Assembly (NCBI RefSeq): GCF_000426525.1
Contig: NZ_AUFN01000010.1
Location: 744,001-808,000 of the forward strand
Length of the DNA stretch: 64,000 nt
Origin: Nocardioides alkalitolerans DSM 16699
Lineage (GTDB): Bacteria > Actinomycetota > Actinomycetes > Propionibacteriales > Nocardioidaceae
Direction of reading: 5' to 3'
Part shown: positions 26,631 to 33,484 of the stretch, in pieces
How positions within the stretch are numbered: the stretch's first letter is position 1
Layout: each line of letters begins with the position of its first letter
The notes under the pieces: generated by a model
Databases searched by the model: none
What the model was told of the DNA's origin: nothing
What the model saw: only the letters and a program-made list of their open reading frames with translations
Program-made: the position numbers and the translations under genes

Positions 26631-27096
26631 CTCCTAGAATTATGCCGCCCGCATGTTGGCCGCATCGACCCGCGAGTGCGTGAGCATCGGCTCCGCGCTC
26701 CTGCGTGGTCGGCCCGCACCACCTAGCCCTGCCAGAAGAAGTTTCCGCGTCCGCCCCGGTCGTACCGCCGCCACATGACCACCAACCCGGGCTGCTGGTG
26801 GCCACCGTCCCAGCACCCCGTCAGATCCACCCAGACGTGTCGCGGCTGAGCCAGCCTTGTTGTGGCGATCATGATGCGACCACGATCGTCGGACATCCTC
26901 CGAAACTAGAACAGGTGTTCGAAGTCGTGCGACGGTGCTTAGGTGACGCTCACCGGCACCATCCGACCGAAGTCCGACCCGACCGCGCCCAGCTCGCCCA
27001 TCGAGGCTGAAGGCGCGGACTACCAGACGGCTTACGACGCGCTGCTCTCCGAGGTTCCGGAATGTCACCAGCTCCTTCACGTGATAACCAGGTGAC
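26631..27096. other. Stretch without a supported gene
   Basis: Reading frames here have poor start context and compositions unlike the neighbouring genes (many Arg, Pro and Ser runs). Only the hairpin at its left edge and the ribosome site of the 28-aa peptide at its right edge are seen. Confidence 0.4.
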
Positions 27097-27183
27097 ATGG
27101 ACGGCTTCCTCCTGCTGACCCACCTCACCGCTGCGATCGGTGGCGCACTCATCGGTTGGTCGATGTGCGCTCGTCGCCGGTAG
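27097..27183 (+). CDS. Small membrane peptide (28 aa)
   Basis: ATG at 27097 after AGGTG gives MDGFLLLTHLTAAIGGALIGWSMCARRR. It is one hydrophobic helix with a GGALIG packing motif and a basic end (CARRR), so probably N-out or N-in single-pass by the positive-inside rule. A strong terminator hairpin starts 15 bases after its stop. It is the second such tiny membrane ORF in 700 bases. Confidence 0.45.
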   Translation: MDGFLLLTHLTAAIGGALIGWSMCARRR

Positions 27184-27197
27184 CTGCTCACGACAAC

Positions 27198-27231
27198 AAG
27201 GCCCCCACCGCTGGGTTGCGGTGGGGGCCTT
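27198..27231. terminator. Rho-independent terminator after the 28-aa peptide
   Basis: The stem AAGGCCCCCACCGC pairs perfectly with its complement across TGGGTT and continues into TTGTC. Stem sequence and style match the terminator at 57.1 kb. Confidence 0.8.
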
Positions 27232-27764
27232 GTCGCTTCTGCGGACTAGAACGCCTTGCGATCAGCCAGGGGCCGCGTTGTAGACCAGCGTGCGATTGTT
27301 GATCGTCGTAGCCCCGGACACCCCGCTTCGCTGCTAGCGATCGTCGCTGACGACTCACGAAGCCTCTGAGCACCCTCGCCAGTCTGCTCCACCGCAAGCT
27401 CGATACCGCGACAGTGTGACCGTCGTAACCACTGACGTTGAGAGAGCAGAGCCTGCACATAGTGATCGTCAGCGGGCGGTCACCCGAGACAGTGCTCCAC
27501 TGCCTAACGTCGCGGCAAGCATCTCAATCCAAGGACCACAGACTCTCCTGTCGCGCGATCGTGACTGTCGGCGGCATGGGCCACGCCAGCGCGCCGCTGG
27601 CCCCGGATGTAGCGCGCTTCGCGCGACAAAGCGGTCCGGGGCGCGTCACCGCTGACAGCCAAACGGGGAGGCCATGCCTGGGCCCACGTCGCGACGTCCG
27701 CAAGCGCGGCGCTGCCGGTCTCGCTCCTCACCCACTGTCGGTCCCGTGAAGCACAATCGGACGC
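27232..27764. other. Stretch without a supported gene
   Basis: No frame in these 530 bases has both a plausible start and protein-like composition. It must contain the promoter of the OLD-family gene that starts at 27765. Confidence 0.4.
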
Positions 27765-29552
27765 GTGATTGACGGCATCGGCATCGGCGGCTACCGCTCC
27801 TACGGCGACCTACAACGCATCTCTCCTATGGGGAAGGTGACGGTGTTGGCCGGGCAGAACAATGCGGGCAAGTCCAATGTGGTCCGCTTCGTGCACGACC
27901 ATCTTAAGCCCGTCTCGAAGGGGCAGGAAGGCGAGGCAATCCCAAAGCCCGCCTACGCCGGAGGCCTGTGCCTTGAGGTAGGTCACCGTCTAGCCACGAG
28001 CGATCCACTCTTCAACTGGGCCAAACTGAACCCGCGACTCGGCAGCGTGCACGATCTGGACCGGCTGGCGTCATTCTTTCAAGCTCCCAACTTTCGTCCC
28101 ACCCAGGACGACCTGTTCTGGGTGCGGTACCGGCCAGCGGCACCAGCGTCACAACGCCCCGGCTTCGATCGGGTTGCGTGGGAAGTGGACTCCAACTGGA
28201 TCCAGGAAATCCGGGGCGCAACGGCCTCCTATCCCCACGAGACGCCCTACTACAACGCCTACCAGGCGATGAGTGGCGGTAATACGCACGGCGGGCACGC
28301 AGGTGCGGTCGACCTCATTGGACTGATATGGCCCGCGAGTGCATGGCCGCAGGTTGAAGTGGTCGAGGCGTTTCGACGGGTCGGGCCGAGCGCGACATCT
28401 GCCGACGCCAGCAACCTCATCCACAGCGGCGAGGGCCTAGTTGAACGTCTCGCACGCCTTCAGTCTCCAGAGCTGGAGACGTTCGACGAGGAGCGAGCGC
28501 GATTCGAGGCAATCAACCGGTTCGCGCGGAGCGTGTTCTCTGACGAAAGCGTCGATATCGTCATCCCACACAACCAGGACGGCATTCTCATCCGACAGGG
28601 CGGCGACACTAGGTCACTCGCAGCCATGGGGACCGGCATACACCAAGTCATCATCATTGCCGCCGCGGCAACCGTCCTCCAGGACCACCTCGTCTGTATC
28701 GAAGAGCCCGAGGTCAACCTGCACCCACTGCTCCAGCGAAAACTGATGCGATATCTGCACGAGAACACCAGCAATCAGTATGTGGTCACTACACACTCAG
28801 CCCACATCCTCGACTACAACCGGGCAGACGTTGTCCACATTCAAAAACGCGACGGCCGTTCCACCGCTCAGCACGTCCGCTCGGCCGGAGACGCTTCGGC
28901 GGTGTGTGTCGACCTCGGGTATCGCCCTTCCGACCTCATTCAGACAAACTGCGTCATCTGGGTCGAGGGCCCCTCCGACCGGGTCTACCTGCGTCACTGG
29001 CTTGACGTGCTGAGCAGCGAACGACTCATCGAGGGCATCGACTACTCAGTGATGTTTTACGGCGGTCGCATGCTGAACTCGTTGACCAGCGACGACCCGG
29101 ACGCCGAAGCGCTCGCCGACGACCTCATCTCGCTACGTCGCCTTAACCGCAACAGCCTCGTGCTCATCGACAGCGATAAGACGACCCCTGACGATGCGAT
29201 CAACGCCACGAAGCGGCGCATCGTTGAGGAGTACGACCGTGCAGGAGACCGCCCAGGCTCCCATGGCTTCGCGTGGGTCACCGCCGGTCGCACGATCGAG
29301 AACTACGTGCCGCCCGCCGTCCTCTCACGGGCTGTCAACGCCGCCCATCCGAACGCTACCCTTACCTGGGACGGTAGTCAGTGGGCCGACCCCTTGGCCA
29401 TCATTGGCGGCACACCCACCCGCGTCGATAAAGTCGCCGTAGCTCGCGCGGCAGTCCAGTTCTGGGAGGCTGACGCGCCACTGCCGCTCGATCTACGAGA
29501 ACGAGCGGCAGCCATCGTTGCGTTCGTACGCGCGTCCCAACACGACGACTGA
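27765..29552 (+). CDS. OLD-family ATPase/TOPRIM nuclease
   Basis: The 595-aa protein (GTG start) is an SMC/ABC-type ATPase joined to a TOPRIM nuclease. Walker A is GQNNAGKS at residues 30-37; GTGIHQVIIIAAAATVL precedes Walker B IEEPEVNLHP near 311; the switch histidine lies in VTTHSAHILDY. The TOPRIM part shows VIWVEGPSDRVYLRHWL near 396 and LVLIDSDKT near 466 (metal-binding Glu and Asp). This is the architecture of P2 Old and GajA, which act in phage exclusion. No GajB-type UvrD helicase is next to it, so it is probably a stand-alone class 1 OLD. It is monocistronic and is a likely superinfection-defence gene. Confidence 0.88.
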   Translation: MIDGIGIGGYRSYGDLQRISPMGKVTVLAGQNNAGKSNVVRFVHDHLKPVSKGQEGEAIPKPAYAGGLCLEVGHRLATSDPLFNWAKLNPRLGSVHDLDRLASFFQAPNFRPTQDDLFWVRYRPAAPASQRPGFDRVAWEVDSNWIQEIRGATASYPHETPYYNAYQAMSGGNTHGGHAGAVDLIGLIWPASAWPQVEVVEAFRRVGPSATSADASNLIHSGEGLVERLARLQSPELETFDEERARFEAINRFARSVFSDESVDIVIPHNQDGILIRQGGDTRSLAAMGTGIHQVIIIAAAATVLQDHLVCIEEPEVNLHPLLQRKLMRYLHENTSNQYVVTTHSAHILDYNRADVVHIQKRDGRSTAQHVRSAGDASAVCVDLGYRPSDLIQTNCVIWVEGPSDRVYLRHWLDVLSSERLIEGIDYSVMFYGGRMLNSLTSDDPDAEALADDLISLRRLNRNSLVLIDSDKTTPDDAINATKRRIVEEYDRAGDRPGSHGFAWVTAGRTIENYVPPAVLSRAVNAAHPNATLTWDGSQWADPLAIIGGTPTRVDKVAVARAAVQFWEADAPLPLDLRERAAAIVAFVRASQHDD

Positions 29553-29846
29553 CAATCTCGCGAGCGTTGGGTGGGACCGCACCCAGGCGCGCCCGGCGGC
29601 AGTTCTTTCGGCAAACTCATGCAGCCCGGCTGTCCAGTGCTACCGCCGAACGCTTGCGTCTTCGCCCGCCCACTTCAACGGACCGAGCCCCCTCTCGGGA
29701 ACGTGTCACAACAACAAGGCGGATCGAGGCAGAGCCTCACTTGCCACTCCTAACGTCCGCCCCAGCGGCGTCGCCAGACACCCGCTCACACCTACCCCCT
29801 CCTCCCCGAAGTAATAACGCCAGCCTTGGAACGGAAAACCGAAGCT

Positions 29847-30233
29847 CTAACCACCCACCCTCCGCGCCAACTTCTCTCGACGATCTCGTACCGCCCGGCG
29901 CGTCCTGCCCAGCTTGAGAGCGAGCGCCCACGACGTGAGTCCGACGCCTGCCACCAGTGCGCGGTCGTCGTCTTCGGTCCACGGGTGTCCATGGCGGTAA
30001 GCATGCGAGCGCGTGTGCTCTTGGACTCGGACGTCGTGACGCTTCTTCTTCGCTAACGTCACCTGCCGGACGATCCCTCGGTCCATATACGCGTCACTGG
30101 CAGCCCTCATAGCCGAACGGCCCGCACCGTTGTAGTAGCGATGCATGCGCTCCCGTTGCCAAGTGCGGCAGTCCTCGCACCGGCAACGGTCCCTCATGTA
30201 CCCCGCAGAGGTGCCGTGACGACTATCGGCCAT
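29847..30233 (-). CDS. Phage protein with CxC/C motif and Myb-like C-terminus
   Basis: The 128-aa protein from the ATG at 30233 begins MADSRHGTSAGYMRDRCRCEDCRTWQRERMHRYY, a pattern (HGT-GY---CRC--CR) widespread in small actinophage proteins and probably zinc-binding. The C-terminal 45 residues, HPWTEDDDRALVAGVGLTSWALALKLGRTRRAVRDRREKL, look like a SANT/Myb helix-turn-helix. It overlaps the upstream gene by 11 bases, so the two form a leftward operon. A DNA-binding role is likely but not shown. Confidence 0.7.
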   Translation of the reverse strand: MADSRHGTSAGYMRDRCRCEDCRTWQRERMHRYYNGAGRSAMRAASDAYMDRGIVRQVTLAKKKRHDVRVQEHTRSHAYRHGHPWTEDDDRALVAGVGLTSWALALKLGRTRRAVRDRREKLARRVGG

Positions 30234-30786
30234 CACGAAGCGCCCGAACCTGCGCAAGGATCAATTGGCGAAACAGATCTCCCAGTCCTTCCGACGAGAT
30301 CTGTTTCTCTGCCGCACGCACTTCCCGCAACTCGTCGTTGGTCATGTAGACGCGAAGGATGCTCGGACGCGCACGCTCCTTGACCCTCAGGTGCGCCGAC
30401 ACCAGCGTCTCGTCGGGCCCTGGGACTGGGGTGAGCGGCCTGGAAACCCGCATTCCCGCAACCAGGTTCTGCGGGGGCAGGGAAGCCCGATGACCAGCAA
30501 GAGCATTGGCGATTGCGACTCCGCCCATGCCAGTCACGTGAGTCGCAACCTCCAGCTCGTCAGCGCCTTCGTCGAACATCCGGTAGGCAATCGAGGTGAG
30601 TGCGTTGGGATCTCCTACCCGCACGCCTGCCATCTCCTCCCGCCAGAAGCTCCGAAGCGAGTCGTACCCCAGGGAGCGCCACGCTTCGGTGTGGAGCACG
30701 AGCCTCCACTTCTCATCCACCGCGACCAGCGCAGCCTTCAACTCGTCAACGAGCTTGCGTGCTTCGTCCCTACCAATCAGTGCCAC
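30223..30786 (-). CDS. Uncharacterised prophage protein
   Basis: The 187-aa product (GTG start) is largely helical: MALIGRDEARKLVDELKAALVAVDEKWRLVLHTEAWRSLGYDSLRSFWREEMAGVR, then a disordered Pro-rich linker (LTPVPGPDETLVSAHL) and a C-terminal helix set with VYMTNDELREVRAAEKQISSEGLGDLFRQLILAQVRAL. It may be a DNA-binding protein of the early arm, since helices of the type AWRSLGYDSLRSFW recur in partition-like phage proteins. Function is unknown. Confidence 0.6.
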   Translation of the reverse strand: MALIGRDEARKLVDELKAALVAVDEKWRLVLHTEAWRSLGYDSLRSFWREEMAGVRVGDPNALTSIAYRMFDEGADELEVATHVTGMGGVAIANALAGHRASLPPQNLVAGMRVSRPLTPVPGPDETLVSAHLRVKERARPSILRVYMTNDELREVRAAEKQISSEGLGDLFRQLILAQVRALRDGR

Positions 30787-30875
30787 TACTGCCCCTTCCC
30801 TTCGGTTGCGCGATACGTTACACGATCTCGCGAGACTCTACACGACAGTGTCTAGGAAAATTTCCCTTTTCGACT

Positions 30876-31091
30876 TCAGTTCGCAGACTTGTCGGATCGA
30901 CTAGCGGTCGAACGCCGGTCACGGGGTGACCCCTCTAGCCCGGTCTCGTCCGGCAGCCCGGCGTATTCGGCAAGCATTCCCCGCATGACATCCGAGAGTC
31001 GACGACCTTCAGACGCAGCCTTCCGCATTGCCGCCTCCCAAACCACGTCAGAGACACGAACTACCCGCCCTTTGGTCGCGGCGCTACCCAT
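30876..31091 (-). CDS. Ribbon-helix-helix-like small protein
   Basis: The 71-aa protein has a beta strand (GRVVRVSDVVWEAAMRKAASEGRRLSDVMRGMLAEYAGL) followed by two helices, as in Arc/CopG/MetJ-type ribbon-helix-helix repressors, and a disordered basic tail. RHH proteins bind short palindromes as dimers, so it is one candidate for the protein acting on the paired operators 560 bases away. No toxin partner is adjacent. Confidence 0.6.
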   Translation of the reverse strand: MGSAATKGRVVRVSDVVWEAAMRKAASEGRRLSDVMRGMLAEYAGLPDETGLEGSPRDRRSTASRSDKSAN

Positions 31092-31293
31092 CGCACCCCT
31101 CCTTGTCGAAGGCGGCGAGCCTAGCAGCGCAAAGGCTTCTCGGTCCTCACCGCGATCGGCAGCGCAACGGCGCTGTAGCGCGCGGCCCGAACAGTGGGAC
31201 GATCCTCAATTCCGGAACGTCAGCGGACTCGTGAACCTTTACCGAAGGGGGCGCTCCGCACCCGCTATCGCTGAGCGAAAGAGTCGCGAGCGA

Positions 31294-31617
31294 TCACGCC
31301 GCCACCACACCCCAGCAGATCTGATTTTCGTCCGTGTAGTAGCCCTCGTCCAAGTCGTACGAAACAAGCTGGCAGCCCAACGCGCCCAACTCGTTGAAGA
31401 TCTGCCGCCAGTCCAAACGCTCGGCGTCGGACAGGGCGTAGGAGATGTATCCGCCACCCTCGGCTTCATCGAACCGCAGCTCGACGCGACCATCCCCGAT
31501 ATTGGCGCACATCTCCGAGGCGACAAGTCTGAGCGGGCGAGAGGTGGGAGTGCGAGCGAGGAACCCGCCGACGGTACGTCGGTTCGCGATCTCGGTCCGG
31601 GTTGCGTGAGTAGACAT
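31294..31617 (-). CDS. Uncharacterised protein under an operator-flanked promoter
   Basis: The 107-aa protein starts at the ATG at 31617, nine bases after a GGAGG ribosome site. N-terminus STHATRTEIANRRTVGGFLARTPTSRPLRLVASEMCANIGDGRVELRFDEAEGGGYISYAL, C-terminus acidic (LDEGYYTDENQICWGVVAA). It resembles no family I know. Two near-identical palindromes flank a good promoter just upstream, which makes it the most clearly regulated gene of the early arm. Confidence 0.65.
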   Translation of the reverse strand: MSTHATRTEIANRRTVGGFLARTPTSRPLRLVASEMCANIGDGRVELRFDEAEGGGYISYALSDAERLDWRQIFNELGALGCQLVSYDLDEGYYTDENQICWGVVAA

Positions 31618-31650
31618 TGCAAAGCCTCCAGCGAGTTGAGTAACAGAGAT

Positions 31651-31666
31651 TGGTGTATTTACACCA
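31651..31666 (-). promoter_or_regulatory. Operator 1 (16-bp palindrome)
   Basis: TGGTGTATTTACACCA is a perfect 7-2-7 inverted repeat lying just downstream of the predicted -10 box, where a bound repressor would block transcription of the 107-aa gene. It matches operator 2 in 14 of 16 positions. Confidence 0.7.
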
Positions 31667-31673
31667 GCAGGTT

Positions 31674-31706
31674 GATCGTAGTCGCTCGCTTCCGTAGGTG
31701 TCAATA
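31674..31706 (-). promoter_or_regulatory. Promoter of the 107-aa gene
   Basis: On the reverse strand a perfect -35 TTGACA, lying inside operator 2, is followed after 18 bases by TACGAT (-10). Both fit the housekeeping sigma consensus. Operator 1 follows the -10 box directly. Confidence 0.6.
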
Positions 31707-31711
31707 CACCA
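31696..31711 (-). promoter_or_regulatory. Operator 2 (16-bp near-palindrome)
   Basis: Reverse-strand TGGTGTATTGACACCT overlaps the -35 hexamer. Its centre is 45 bases from that of operator 1, about four helical turns, suited to cooperative binding on one face. Confidence 0.7.
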
Positions 31712-32586
31712 GTTGGCGTGCCGGTCCAGCCGCCTACAGCCGGGCATCCCTGGGTCAAAAGAGGTAGGGCACATTGGAACTCAAACCCCACACATAGCCC
31801 TAGGCGTTGCGTATGACTACCGCACCTCTAAGCCACCGGCAGCTAACGAGTGAGCAACTACCTCAACGCACATACGCCAGGCCCTACAGCAGCCCATACA
31901 GAACACAACAACAGCGCCACCTAGCCCCCTACCCACCCAGGAAGCTCAGAGAGATACACGCTGCTAGTGCTCTAACGGACTAACAGACACGCAGTGGCAC
32001 TCGGGCCCACTGGCGTAGAGATAGGCCCGCAGAACGCCACACAGACAGCCCTAGGGCTATGCCTAGCCGACGCCAGCCGGACGAATGGCGGGGGCGACAG
32101 GCGAGGTGGATTCCAAAGAGGTGGGGGGTATGACCCCCTTCGAGTGATAGGCGGGTACCGCCCAGTCTTAGCAACCGTCGCCCTGCCACGGTTCTAGAGT
32201 CAATTCCACCGACTAACGGACGGCCTTGACCGGCCTTCGGACGCCGGGGAATGTCACTGAATGGCCCCTTAGGTGACATTCTTCACCCGCCTATTTCACT
32301 AAAGCAAAGCGTTCAGGAAACGTGAACGGCGAGCCCTCTTGAACACCCTCTGCCGGTGCTCTCAGACACCTTCGAGCTGGCATATATGGCGCGATCGGAA
32401 AACGGCTTCTGACCCCTAGGGCGTCCCAAAATATGAGACGTCAGTACCTAGTTCCTCAAGAGATTCTCAAGATGTAGAGCCAGGGGGGTGCGAAACGAGT
32501 CGCTCGTCTGGACTCTAACCCTAGAGGGTTAGAGAGTAAGAGACTAAGACGTTACTTCTTACTCCTCTTCTACCTCCACTCTCTTA

Positions 32587-32626
32587 GTAGTAAGAAGAGA
32601 AGGCTAACGCCTTATCTTCTTACTAC
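32587..32626. repeat. 17-bp-stem hairpin in the AT-rich island
   Basis: GTAGTAAGAAGAGAAGG pairs with CCTTATCTTCTTACTAC across a 6-base loop (CTAACG) with one mismatch. An overlapping alternative pairing uses CTTCTTACT at about 32,555. Confidence 0.75.
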
Positions 32627-32651
32627 CCTTACTCCTCTACTACTTCTTCTC

Positions 32652-32742
32652 TCTTACAACTAACTACTTACTCTTAACTCCTTTCTACTAACTAAGTAGA
32701 AAGATAGAAGGAAGTAGGTAATAGGAAGTAAGTAGTTAGACG
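32652..32742. repeat. Nested inverted repeats in the AT-rich island
   Basis: The outer arm CTAACTACTTACT pairs with AGTAAGTAGTTAG and the inner arm CTTTCTACT pairs with AGTAGAAAG, forming a stepped stem of some 90 bases. The base composition differs sharply from both host and phage genes. Confidence 0.65.
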
Positions 32743-33033
32743 TTATTACTTACTCATTAGTCCTATCCCGTCATTGCGGTAGAAGTTTCTGGGGCCTGAC
32801 GGCCCATCACTTCTTTTACTCGCCGGTGCCTTTAGCCTCAGACTTCACTTCTAACGTCTTAACTCTCTTTCTTCACTTCTCGCCGTTGCCTCTCACTCCT
32901 CACGGAGTCACGCCTTACGGCCTCTAGATTCTGCCTCGGGTCCACGGAAGTGTTCTTTAGCACTTTCACTTCATTCGCCGTTGAGCTTATGAGAAACGTG
33001 GTCGAGGCGTTACTTGCCCAAGGAGATTGTCGA

Positions 33034-33339
33034 TTGTCTAACTCCTGGGCCAATAGCGATAGACGTTCCCGACTTCCGGCGAACTGGCAATCGCTACGCA
33101 AGTCCATTCTTCGTCGAGACCGTGGCGTCTGTCAGGCGAAGATGGAAACGACGCGGAGCATCTGTGCGATGCCCGCGAATCAGGTCGATCACATTCGACC
33201 TGGAGATGATCATTCGCCAGCGAATCTTGAATCGCTATGCGAATGGCATCACACGCGCAAATCCTCGCTCGAAGGTGCGGCGGCGAGTATCAAGAAGCGA
33301 GAGTCGATCTCTTCTCGCTTACGCCGTCCAGACTTCTAA
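33034..33339 (+). CDS. HNH endonuclease (first)
   Basis: A TTG at 33034, eight bases after AAGGAG, gives a 101-aa protein; the frame is open further upstream to 32950. The family body is SDRRSRLPANWQSLRKSILRRDRGVCQAKME, then zinc and HNH residues in CAMPANQVDHIRPGDDHSPANLESLCEWHHTRKSSLEG. Such small HNH proteins near the left end of cos-type phage genomes assist terminase in DNA cutting. It opens the rightward late arm. Confidence 0.85.
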   Translation: MSNSWANSDRRSRLPANWQSLRKSILRRDRGVCQAKMETTRSICAMPANQVDHIRPGDDHSPANLESLCEWHHTRKSSLEGAAASIKKRESISSRLRRPDF

Positions 33340-33417
33340 TGCCCGGGCTGAGCCCTAAGAGACGTGCCGACTCCCCTCGCACGCAGGCTCGCCCGCTCCG
33401 CCCCCTTGGTTGCAGCT

Positions 33418-33466
33418 AGAGCGCCCCTCTCCCGCTCGCTCCCAAGGGGGCTTTTCTCTTGCCCAA
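33418..33466 (+). promoter_or_regulatory. Intergenic hairpin leader before the tail-fibre gene
   Basis: GCCCCT near 33,421 can pair with AGGGGGC near 33,448, followed by TTTTCTCTTGCCC. The layout hairpin-GGC-T-run-TTGC then ribosome site recurs before the endolysin and tail-tube genes and after the holin gene. Confidence 0.5.
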
Positions 33467-33484
33467 ACAACGAAAGGGCCACTG

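Larger units (their letters stand above)
31712..33033. other. 1.3-kb non-coding control region of the prophage
   Basis: No convincing gene is present. From about 32,450 to 32,790 the DNA is strikingly AT-rich and built from CTTACT, CTAACT and AGTAAG words with several nested inverted repeats. From 32,800 to 32,980 a motif like CACTTCT..CGCCGKTGCC recurs three times (about 32,810, 32,875 and 32,965). The region lies between the leftward early genes and the rightward late genes, where a phage might place its origin, cos/pac site or divergent promoters. Confidence 0.55.

Noticed and set aside
26640..27191. Reverse-strand frame of 183 codons
   Set aside because: Its composition (many Arg, Gly, Val from GC-rich noise), lack of ribosome site and overlap with hairpins speak against it.
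27765..29552. Complete Gabija system
   Set aside because: Only the GajA-like OLD protein is present; no UvrD/GajB helicase is next to it.
32450..32800. CRISPR array
   Set aside because: The repeats are short, irregular, overlapping and palindromic, with no equal spacers and no cas genes.
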